Shown here piece after piece: positions 36,974 through 44,227 of a DNA stretch of 64,000 bases. The stretch's first letter is position 1. Each line of letters opens with the position of its first letter. Made by a program: the position numbers and the translations under genes. The DNA is taken from contig NZ_JASJOC010000004.1 in assembly GCF_030068615.1 (NCBI RefSeq), positions 310,001 through 374,000 on the forward strand, given 5' to 3'. This DNA comes from Halostagnicola sp. A-GB9-2 (GTDB taxonomy: Archaea; Halobacteriota; Halobacteria; Halobacteriales; Natrialbaceae). Under the pieces are notes generated by a model, which had not been told where the DNA came from, did no database searches, and was given only the letters and a program-made list of their open reading frames with translations.

Positions 36974-37735
36974 ATGGATTTGGCGGTATTACGTGAAGAT
37001 ATGGTCGACGGGCTCGAATCCGCGGCCAAAGGGATCCTCATCGACAACGACATCGGCGTCGCGATGCGTGAGGTCCCTCGTCACGAGTTCTTCGACGACG
37101 AGCAGTTGGCGTACGCCGATCGGGATACCGACTGTCTGGGAACGCGAATCCTCGCCCCGAGCGTTGTTGCCCGCTTGCTACAGGTTCTTTCTCCGGAGGC
37201 GGACGACGACGTCTTGATCGTCGGTGCCGGGGTCGGCTACACGGCGGCCGTCACCGCCGAACTCGTCGGCGAGACGAACGTCCACGCGATCGATATCGCT
37301 CGCCCCGTCGTCTACGAGGCGCGAACGAACCTCGAGAACGCGGATTACGAAGGCATCCTCGTCGACTGTCGGGACGGCGCGTACGGACTTCCGGAGTACG
37401 CACCGTTCGATCGAATTCTTCTCGAGGCGGCCGCGGTTTCCCCGCCGCAAGCGCTTCTCCAGCAATTGGCTGACAGTGGCCGTCTCGTATATCCACAGGG
37501 GAGCCACACCCAACGGCTGACAGCCGTTTCGGCCGCCGGGTCACCGGTGGAAGTTGAACGTGGTGCCGTTTCGTTCGATCCGCTATTGGTCGAGGGTGAA
37601 CAGTCGGGTGCCGTCGAGCGAAACCGAACCGCTCGAGAGGATCGCGAACACGCCGTTCGACACGCCCAGTCTCGCCGGGGCTGGGAACAGGAGTGGATCG
37701 AGTGGGACGACGGGATCAGTCCTCGGTCACGATGA
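36974..37735 (+). CDS. protein-L-isoaspartate methyltransferase-like protein
   Basis: A 253-residue class I methyltransferase. REVPRHEFF, AYADRD and the SAM motif LIVGAGVGYTAAVTAEL followed by VHAIDIA and FDRILLEAAA fit the PCMT family. The usual GHGQTISAP before the SAM motif is replaced by LGTRILAPS, so it may have changed substrate. The C-terminal third (Arg/Glu-rich) is extra. Its last 20 bases overlap the convergent membrane protein gene. Confidence 0.82.
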   Translation: MDLAVLREDMVDGLESAAKGILIDNDIGVAMREVPRHEFFDDEQLAYADRDTDCLGTRILAPSVVARLLQVLSPEADDDVLIVGAGVGYTAAVTAELVGETNVHAIDIARPVVYEARTNLENADYEGILVDCRDGAYGLPEYAPFDRILLEAAAVSPPQALLQQLADSGRLVYPQGSHTQRLTAVSAAGSPVEVERGAVSFDPLLVEGEQSGAVERNRTAREDREHAVRHAQSRRGWEQEWIEWDDGISPRSR

Positions 37736-38168
37736 TGTCGTTGTTCGCCTGCTCGTCGACGTAGTCGGTGCTCGTCGGCGGATGGACGTCGACCTCAAGC
37801 GTTCCCGTTCCCTGCCCCTGTCTGATTTCGGGCTCGAGGTTCAGTATGGTGGTCCCGTCGCTGTCCGTTTCGTTATCTACAGTTTCATTGATCGACGCGC
37901 TCCCGCTCGAGACGATGACGGTCGCGCCTTCGACATCGTTTCCGTCTTCGCCAATAACGGTTATATTGACGTCTTCTTCCGCACCCGCGGGAATCGTCGT
38001 CGGATCGATTTCGACGTCGACTTCGGTCTCCGAGAGCGTTCCGATGCCGCTGAGCATGTTCATCATGATCCCGAGGCAGGCGACGCCGACAACGAGTGCG
38101 ATGACGAGCCGAATCGGGAGTCCTTCGATCGCTCGATCGTCCTCGTGAAATCGTGAGAGCGTTCGCAT
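37716..38168 (-). CDS. membrane-anchored extracellular-type protein
   Basis: A 150-residue protein with one span near residues 18-42 (GLPIRLVIALVVGVACLGIM) after a short acidic start, and a Thr/Glu/Asp-rich beta-type domain (DPTTIPAGAEEDVNITVIG, EGATVIVSSGSA). The layout resembles pilin-like or Ig/carboxypeptidase-regulatory-like surface proteins of haloarchaea. Convergent overlap with the PCMT-like gene by 20 bases. Confidence 0.72.
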   Translation of the reverse strand: MRTLSRFHEDDRAIEGLPIRLVIALVVGVACLGIMMNMLSGIGTLSETEVDVEIDPTTIPAGAEEDVNITVIGEDGNDVEGATVIVSSGSASINETVDNETDSDGTTILNLEPEIRQGQGTGTLEVDVHPPTSTDYVDEQANNDIIVTED

Positions 38169-38271
38169 ACGCCGTTTGGCAGACTATTGGTATATAAACT
38201 CACGTCTTGCTCAGCGTGAGCGGATAGTCTGTTCGCGTTCCGTTGTCTCCGTCTGCTCGAGCGGTCAACTA

Positions 38272-38304
38272 CCCACCCTAAGCGCCATTGGCGCTTAGGG
38301 TGGG
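38272..38304. mobile_element. solo hairpin like an IS200/IS605-IS1341 end
   Basis: A 16-bp perfect stem (38272-38287 with 38289-38304) and a one-base centre, preceded by TCAACTA and followed by GGCTTGTC. Haloarchaeal IS1341/TnpB elements often carry ends of this design, but no tnpA/tnpB gene is next to it. It could also be a bidirectional terminator. The following 140 bases (38305-38444) show no gene. Confidence 0.45.
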
Positions 38305-38444
38305 GCTTGTCCATGAACTCGGCCTCGAACCCTCCGGGTGGGCGTTGAAATGAGGAGATTACTCCAACGAGATCAGCATCTTCAGAACTCGAGAATCCCG
38401 TGAGACAACAAGCTGGTTGCTCACGAGTTTAAAATTCGAAAAAG

Positions 38445-38466
38445 CGCCCGAGGCGGGATTTGAACC
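38445..38466 (-). repeat. 22-base copy of the tRNA-Asp 3' end
   Basis: Exact copy of the last 22 bases of the tRNA-Asp gene (discriminator, acceptor 3' strand and T arm part), 159 bases from the full gene at 38604. It diverges exactly at the T-stem. About 70 bases on, GGGTTCAACTCCC faces it in the opposite orientation, a second T-arm-like piece. Confidence 0.8.
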
Positions 38467-38553
38467 GAAGGAAGACGATCCTGCTCGGCTCGAGGAGCCT
38501 GCGCGGGGCTGCGACTTCCAGGGTTCAACTCCCTTATGCCGTCCGCTCATGAA

Positions 38554-38581
38554 GACGAGCACACGCTACGCGGTGCTCGTC
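38554..38581. terminator. hairpin 3' of tRNA-Asp copy 1
   Basis: GACGAGCAC and GTGCTCGTC pair perfectly, with three more inner pairs and one bulged A. Lies 23 bases beyond the tRNA 3' end; may end or process the transcript. Repeated at 39357-39384 and 40160-40187. Confidence 0.5.
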
Positions 38582-38603
38582 GAAATTGTTCGCGGAAGAA
38601 AGA

Positions 38604-38676
38604 CGCCCGAGGCGGGATTTGAACCCGCGTCACAACCGTGACAGGGTTGTATGATGGGCCACTACACCACCCGGGC
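38604..38676 (-). tRNA. tRNA-Asp(GTC), copy 1
   Basis: 73 bases including discriminator G. The acceptor is GCCCGGG/CCTCGGGC-type (with a G-U/T pair), the anticodon stem ACAAC/GTTGT encloses the GTC loop, and the T arm has TTCAAAT. Reads aspartate codons GAC/GAU. An AT-rich TTAATACC-type box lies about 30 bases upstream (minus strand), so it looks transcribable. Identical to copies 2 and 3. Confidence 0.95.
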
Positions 38677-39244
38677 ACCTGACAATCATTCCTTTCCCGG
38701 TGATGGTATTAAGGCTTTCCAATCGAGGGCCGCGTGGTAGTGCGAAACGGGGACGTCGAGGCAATTCTCGAGCGTTCGAACTTGGCTTTCCGTTTGCTCC
38801 GCTTTGGCTCTCCTATTCCGGAGAAGTTTGACGTCGTAGCTACCAGTCCTTAAGAGGTGTGCCCCTCCACTACGAGCGTAACCGGGATCGCTACTTTTGG
38901 AGGTGGCCGTCGATGATGTTGGTGCGGATCGAACCCGCGCGTTCGGACTTGTATTGTTGTTTGCGGTCGGAATGCAACTTTGGATCACTACCTGGATCGG
39001 GGTTATGAACTACAGTTTCTCACCGCTCTGCTAACGATGGGACTCGCCATACTGCATTGTAGCTGGATAGTTGATGATCTCAGTTCTCGTTTGCCACAGC
39101 TGTTGTTCGCTCGAGAAGTAGAATCAGGTACGGCTCGAGGTGGAATTTGGACCCAGTAGAGCCGTTCCGGGCGGTGCGACTACTTGTATCCAAATCCCTT
39201 GTTAGGTTTTCGAGAACAAGCGACTCGCTTCGGTCGTCGTATTA
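38677..39244. other. spacer with scattered tRNA-arm-like fragments
   Basis: No protein gene. It carries several T-arm-like pieces: GGATCGAACCCGCG (near 38926), GGAATTTGGACCCA (near 39141) and ATCCAAATCCC (near 39188). These look like eroded tRNA genes. The same sequence recurs at 39480-40047. Confidence 0.5.
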
Positions 39245-39255
39245 GTTCTCGAAAA
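39207..39255. repeat. 11-bp inverted repeat before the tRNA fragment
   Basis: TTTTCGAGAAC (39207-39217) and GTTCTCGAAAA (39245-39255) flank 27 bases and end two bases before the second tRNA-Asp 3'-end fragment. Recurs 803 bases later at 40010-40058. Confidence 0.65.
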
Positions 39256-39257
39256 AG

Positions 39258-39278
39258 CGCCCGAGGCGGGATTTGAAC
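39258..39278 (-). repeat. 21-base copy of the tRNA-Asp 3' end
   Basis: Second copy of the tRNA 3' end, 149 bases from full copy 2. GGGATTTGAACTA (39268-39280) faces TAGTTCAAATCCC (39319-39331) as a perfect 13-bp inverted repeat, so two T-arm pieces lie head to head. Confidence 0.8.
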
Positions 39279-39406
39279 TACGGTCGAACGACCTCGCTTC
39301 GCTCGGTTGCGTGCTCTTTAGTTCAAATCCCTTATGCCGTCGTTTCCGCTCACGAAGACGAGCACACGCTACGCGGTGCTCGTCGAAATTGTTCGCGGAA
39401 GAAAGA

Positions 39407-39479
39407 CGCCCGAGGCGGGATTTGAACCCGCGTCACAACCGTGACAGGGTTGTATGATGGGCCACTACACCACCCGGGC
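39407..39479 (-). tRNA. tRNA-Asp(GTC), copy 2
   Basis: Same 73-base sequence as copy 1 and the same upstream promoter-like region. Confidence 0.95.
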
Positions 39480-40060
39480 ACCTGACAATCATTCCTTTCC
39501 CGGTGATGGTATTAAGGCTTTCCAATCGAGGGCCGCGTGGTAGTGCGAAACGGGGACGTCGAGGCAATTCTCGAGCGTTCGAACTTGGCTTTCCGTTTGC
39601 TCCGCTTTGGCTCTCCTATTCCGGAGAAGTTTGACGTCGTAGCTACCAGTCCTTAAGAGGTGTGCCCCTCCACTACGAGCGTAACCGGGATCGCTACTTT
39701 TGGAGGTGGCCGTCGATGATGTTGGTGCGGATCGAACCCGCGCGTTCGGACTTGTATTGTTGTTTGCGGTCGGAATGCAACTTTGGATCACTACCTGGAT
39801 CGGGGTTATGAACTACAGTTTCTCACCGCTCTGCTAACGATGGGACTCGCCATACTGCATTGTAGCTGGATAGTTGATGATCTCAGTTCTCGTTTGCCAC
39901 AGCTGTTGTTCGCTCGAGAAGTAGAATCAGGTACGGCTCGAGGTGGAATTTGGACCCAGTAGAGCCGTTCCGGGCGGTGCGACTACTTGTATCCAAATCC
40001 CTTGTTAGGTTTTCGAGAACAAGCGACTCGCTTCGGTCGTCGTATTAGTTCTCGAAAAAG

Positions 40061-40081
40061 CGCCCGAGGCGGGATTTGAAC
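40061..40081 (-). repeat. 21-base copy of the tRNA-Asp 3' end
   Basis: Third copy of the tRNA 3' end, again followed by the 13-bp inverted T-arm repeat (40071-40083 with 40122-40134). Confidence 0.8.
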
Positions 40082-40209
40082 TACGGTCGAACGACCTCGC
40101 TTCGCTCGGTTGCGTGCTCTTTAGTTCAAATCCCTTATGCCGTCGTTTCCGCTCACGAAGACGAGCACACGCTACGCGGTGCTCGTCGAAATTGTTCGCG
40201 GAAGAAAGA

Positions 40210-40282
40210 CGCCCGAGGCGGGATTTGAACCCGCGTCACAACCGTGACAGGGTTGTATGATGGGCCACTACACCACCCGGGC
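40210..40282 (-). tRNA. tRNA-Asp(GTC), copy 3
   Basis: Third identical gene. Only its first ~25 upstream bases match copies 1 and 2, then the sequence changes (CACTCTTAAGG instead of TGGTATTAAGG). This is therefore probably the ancestral promoter context and the edge of the duplication. Confidence 0.95.
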
Positions 40283-40579
40283 ACCTGACAACCATTCCTT
40301 TCCCGGTGACACTCTTAAGGATTCTTACTCGGTTGCTGTATGGTAGTCGATCTCGAGGAGGGTCGTTTCTCTAAGAAAAATCAACGAAACAACAGTTCCC
40401 AAAAGGGATTTAACTGATAACGGGGTATTTTGGAGTGTGAACGGCTACTCCGGTCAGGTTTGGCCGGCCGGATAGCGCTACGCTTGCGTCCGACTTAGAA
40501 ACTCTTAACTGCCTGCCGCCGATACGTCACTGTAGTATCTCGTGACAGCAGCTTCTCTCCCCATAGCCCAGCACAACCC

Positions 40580-40807
40580 ATGGTAGACGTAAGCCAACAC
40601 GAACTCGTTCCAGAGCACACTATCCTCGAGGACGATGTCCTCGATGAAGTACTCGACGAGTACGACATCGACCGTACAGACCTGCCGAAAATCAAACGCA
40701 ACGACCCCGCACTGCCCGACGACGCAGAGATCGGGGACGTAATCAAAATCGTTCGGGATTCACGAACGACTGATCAGGCGGTAATTTACCGACTCGTGGT
40801 GGAATAA
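40580..40807 (+). CDS. rpoH: RNA polymerase subunit H
   Basis: A 75-residue Rpb5-like subunit ([40 protein letters not shown]). Binds the jaw of the polymerase. First gene of the large polymerase operon; its TAA is immediately followed by the ATG of rpoB''. The 270 bases upstream hold no gene; a GATTTAACTG patch near 40408 may be part of the promoter. Confidence 0.98.
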   Translation: MVDVSQHELVPEHTILEDDVLDEVLDEYDIDRTDLPKIKRNDPALPDDAEIGDVIKIVRDSRTTDQAVIYRLVVE

Positions 40808-42388
40808 ATGGCAACAGAACTTAACAGAGAAAAACGACGGGACATTTCGCGCGAATATTTCTCGAGGGAACGACTCGCAGAACACCACTACCGTTCGTTC
40901 AACTCCTTCCTTAACCGGGGGATGCAGCGGGTGGTCGACGAGAAGGAGACGATCGACACGGACATCGGCGACAAGGAAGGCGAGGAACCAGTCCACGTCG
41001 AACTCGGTGACGTCCGTGTCGTCACGCCCCGCGTTCGGGAGGCCGACGGCTCCGAAGAGCTACTTTACCCACAGGAGGCTCGACTCCGGAACATCACCTA
41101 CTCCGCGCCGGTCTTCATGGAGATGTCCATCGTCAAGGGCGAGGAGGGCGACCAGCGGGTCGTCGACTCCACGGAGACGAAGATCGGTCGGATGCCGGTC
41201 ATGGTCGGCTCCGATAAGTGTAACATCGCGGGCTTTTCCGATCAGGAACTGATCGACATCGGCGAAGACCCCGCCGATCCCGGTGGCTACTTCATCGTCA
41301 ACGGCTCCGAGCGCGTGCTGATGACCAGCGAGGACCTCGCACCGAACAAGATCCTCGCGGAGTACGACACCAAATACGGCGACGAGATTCAGGTCGCCAA
41401 GACGTTCTCCCAGCGCCGTGGCTATCGCGCACTCGTGCTGTGTGAACGGACGCGAGACGGACTGCTCGAGGTTTCGTTCCCATCCGTATCGGGCTCGATC
41501 AACTTCGTCACGCTCGTCCGCGCACTCGGCCTCGAATCCGACGAGGAGATCGTCCACAAGGTGTCGAACGACCCCGAGGTCGTCAAGTACATGCTCGAGA
41601 ACCTGGAGGAAGCGGAAGTCCAGAGCGAAGAGCAAGCGATCGAGGAACTCGGGAAACGCGTCGCCTCCGGTCAGGGCAAGAACTACCAGCTCAAACGGGC
41701 GAACTACGTCATCGATCGGTACCTGCTTCCCCACCTCCACGAGGACGGTGTCGAGGAAGAAGACGTCCGAATCAACAAGGCCCACTACCTCTGTCGGATG
41801 GCCGAGGCGTGTTTCGAGCTCGCACTCGACCGCCGAGAATCCGACGACAAGGACCACTACGCGAACAAGCGACTGAAGGTCAGCGGCGACCTGATGAAGG
41901 ATCTGTTCCGAACTGCGCTGAACAAGCTGGCCCGGGACGTGAAGTACCAGCTCGAGCGTGCAAACATGCGAAATCGTCAGTTGTCGGTCAACACCGTCGT
42001 GCGATCGGACGTGCTCACCGAACGCCTCGAGCACCCGATCGCGACGGGGAACTGGGTTGGCGGTCGTTCGGGCGTCTCTCAGCTGGTCGACCGAACTGAC
42101 TTCATGGGAGTTCTTTCTCACCTTCGCCGTCTGCGGTCGCCACTTTCGCGGTCGCAGCCACACTTCGAGGCGCGGGACTTACACGCGACCCAGTGGGGTC
42201 GCATCTGTCCCTCGGAGACGCCGGAAGGACCGAACTGCGGACTGGTGAAGAACTTCGCGCAGGCGATGGAACTCTCCCAGAACGTCGAGGACGAACAGGG
42301 ACTCAAACGCGAACTGGCATCGATGGGGGTCGAAGGAATTCCGGGCCTCGAAGGCATCGAGCGTACGACATCGCCAGCAGACGACTAA
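40808..42388 (+). CDS. rpoB2: RNA polymerase subunit B''
   Basis: N-terminal half of the beta-like subunit, 526 residues, split from B' as in haloarchaea and methanogens. FSRERLAEHHYRSFNSFL at the start; the fork region with RLRSPLSRSQPHFEARDLHATQWGRICP-type sequence ends in PSETPEGPNCGLVKNF, followed by an acidic tail. Forms protrusion and lobe of the polymerase. Six bases separate it from rpoB'. Confidence 0.98.
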   Translation: MATELNREKRRDISREYFSRERLAEHHYRSFNSFLNRGMQRVVDEKETIDTDIGDKEGEEPVHVELGDVRVVTPRVREADGSEELLYPQEARLRNITYSAPVFMEMSIVKGEEGDQRVVDSTETKIGRMPVMVGSDKCNIAGFSDQELIDIGEDPADPGGYFIVNGSERVLMTSEDLAPNKILAEYDTKYGDEIQVAKTFSQRRGYRALVLCERTRDGLLEVSFPSVSGSINFVTLVRALGLESDEEIVHKVSNDPEVVKYMLENLEEAEVQSEEQAIEELGKRVASGQGKNYQLKRANYVIDRYLLPHLHEDGVEEEDVRINKAHYLCRMAEACFELALDRRESDDKDHYANKRLKVSGDLMKDLFRTALNKLARDVKYQLERANMRNRQLSVNTVVRSDVLTERLEHPIATGNWVGGRSGVSQLVDRTDFMGVLSHLRRLRSPLSRSQPHFEARDLHATQWGRICPSETPEGPNCGLVKNFAQAMELSQNVEDEQGLKRELASMGVEGIPGLEGIERTTSPADD

Positions 42389-42394
42389 CCAATA

Positions 42395-44224
42395 ATGAGT
42401 AGCCAACAACGAGAAGCCAAGGTGTACGTGAACGGATCGCTGGTGGGGACACACGAGGATCCGCACGAACTTGCCGAACAGATCCGCGAAGCGCGACGTA
42501 TCGGCGACGTTTCGGAGATGGTCAACGTCTCCGTGAAAGATCGCACGCGCGAAGTAATCATCAACGCCGACGCCGGACGAGCGCGACGGCCCCTACTGGT
42601 CGTCGAGGACGGCGAACCGCGAATTACCGACGACGAGATCGAAGCGCTTCGTAACGACGAACTCGAGTTCGAAGATCTCGTCGCCCACGGCTACATCGAG
42701 TTCATCGACGCCGAGGAGGAAGAGGACATCTACGTGGCCGTCGAGGAGGACGATCTCAACGAACGCCACACACACCTCGAGATCGACCCGCAGCTCATCT
42801 TCGGGATCGGTGCGGGGATGATTCCGTATCCGGAACACAACGCCTCGCCGCGCATTACGATGGGTGCGGGGATGATCAAGCAGTCGCTAGGACTGCCGTC
42901 AGCGAACTACCGAATTCGTCCGGACACGCGCCAGCATCTGCTACACTACCCGCAGCTCTCGATGGTCAAAACGCAGACGACCGAACAGATCGGCTTCGAC
43001 GACCGACCCGCCGCACAGAACTTCGTCGTCGCCGTGATGAGCTACGAGGGGTTCAACATCGAGGACGCCCTCGTCATGAACAAGGCCTCGGTCGAACGCG
43101 CGCTCGCTCGCTCGCACTTCTTCCGGACCTACGAGGGCGAGGAACGACGCTATCCGGGCGGTCAGGAAGACCGCTTCGAGATTCCGTCACAGGACGTCCG
43201 CGGTGCTCGAGGCGAGGATGCCTACACGCACCTGGATGAGGACGGACTGGTCAATCCCGAAACGAAGGTCGACGAAAACAGCGTGCTGCTCGGGAAGACG
43301 AGTCCACCGCGCTTCCTCGAGGAGCCCGACGACATGGGTGGCCTCTCGCCACAGAAACGACGGGAGACCAGTGTCACGATGCGCTCGGGAGAGAGCGGCG
43401 TCGTCGACACGGTTACGTTGATGGAAGGCGAGGACGGCTCGAAGCTCTCGAAGGTCTCCGTGCGCGACGAACGGATCCCCGAACTCGGGGACAAGTTCGC
43501 GTCTCGGCACGGCCAGAAGGGAGTTGTGGGCCACCTCGCACCGCAAGAAGACATGCCCTTCACCGAAGAGGGTGTCGTCCCCGACCTCGTGCTTAACCCG
43601 CACGCACTGCCGTCGCGGATGACCGTCGGGCACATCCTCGAGATGATCGGCGGGAAACTCGGTGCGATGGAAGGACGTCGCGTCGACGGAACGCCGTTCC
43701 TCGGCGAGGACGAAGACGAACTTCGAGGCGGACTCGAGGAGTCCGGCTTCGAGTCGTCAGGGAAGGAGACGATGTACTCTGGCATCACGGGCGAGAAGAT
43801 CGAGGCCGAGATCTTCGTCGGGATCATTTTCTACCAGAAGCTCTACCACATGGTCTCGAACAAACTGCACGCTCGCTCTCGCGGGCCCGTGCAGGTTCTT
43901 ACCCGTCAGCCGACAGAGGGTCGTGCCCGTGAGGGTGGACTCCGTATCGGTGAGATGGAACGGGACGTTTTCATTGGCCACGGTGCGGCGATGACCCTCA
44001 AAGAGCGACTCCTCGACGAATCCGACCGCGAGTTCATCAACATCTGCGGGCAGTGTGGGATGAGCGCAGTCGAGAACGTCGAGCAGCGCCGGGTCTACTG
44101 CCCGAACTGTGACGAGGAGACCGACATCCACGAAATCGAGATGAGCTACGCATTCAAGCTCCTCTTGGACGAGATGAAGGCGCTGGGTATCGCACCACGA
44201 CTGGAACTAGTAGACGCCGTCTAA
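42395..44224 (+). CDS. rpoB1: RNA polymerase subunit B'
   Basis: C-terminal half of the beta-like subunit, 609 residues. [16 protein letters not shown] at the start, the hybrid-binding region [28 protein letters not shown] and [23 protein letters not shown] zinc ribbon near residue 550 has CGQCGMS and [10 protein letters not shown]. Continues the operon; rpoA' starts four bases later. Confidence 0.98.
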   Translation: MSSQQREAKVYVNGSLVGTHEDPHELAEQIREARRIGDVSEMVNVSVKDRTREVIINADAGRARRPLLVVEDGEPRITDDEIEALRNDELEFEDLVAHGYIEFIDAEEEEDIYVAVEEDDLNERHTHLEIDPQLIFGIGAGMIPYPEHNASPRITMGAGMIKQSLGLPSANYRIRPDTRQHLLHYPQLSMVKTQTTEQIGFDDRPAAQNFVVAVMSYEGFNIEDALVMNKASVERALARSHFFRTYEGEERRYPGGQEDRFEIPSQDVRGARGEDAYTHLDEDGLVNPETKVDENSVLLGKTSPPRFLEEPDDMGGLSPQKRRETSVTMRSGESGVVDTVTLMEGEDGSKLSKVSVRDERIPELGDKFASRHGQKGVVGHLAPQEDMPFTEEGVVPDLVLNPHALPSRMTVGHILEMIGGKLGAMEGRRVDGTPFLGEDEDELRGGLEESGFESSGKETMYSGITGEKIEAEIFVGIIFYQKLYHMVSNKLHARSRGPVQVLTRQPTEGRAREGGLRIGEMERDVFIGHGAAMTLKERLLDESDREFINICGQCGMSAVENVEQRRVYCPNCDEETDIHEIEMSYAFKLLLDEMKALGIAPRLELVDAV

Positions 44225-44227
44225 CCC

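Larger units (their letters stand above)
38551..39353. repeat. 803-bp tandem repeat, unit 1
   Basis: First of two complete units (the other 39354-40156) that appear identical, with a third partial copy to about 40305. Each unit holds a 28-base hairpin, the tRNA-Asp gene, a spacer of about 560 bases, and the tRNA 3'-end fragment. No protein gene: the 100-codon frame at 38686-38988 is a shadow. Confidence 0.92.
39354..40156. repeat. 803-bp tandem repeat, unit 2
   Basis: Second unit, in register with the first by exactly 803 bases at every landmark I checked (tRNA, hairpin, tRNA fragment, spacer). Confidence 0.92.

Noticed and set aside
38686-38988. 100-codon minus-strand frame, repeated at 39489-39791
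   Set aside because: It exists twice only because the 803-bp unit is duplicated. It is Ser/Arg-rich, not acidic, runs over tRNA-like fragments and the tRNA promoter, and resembles no family.
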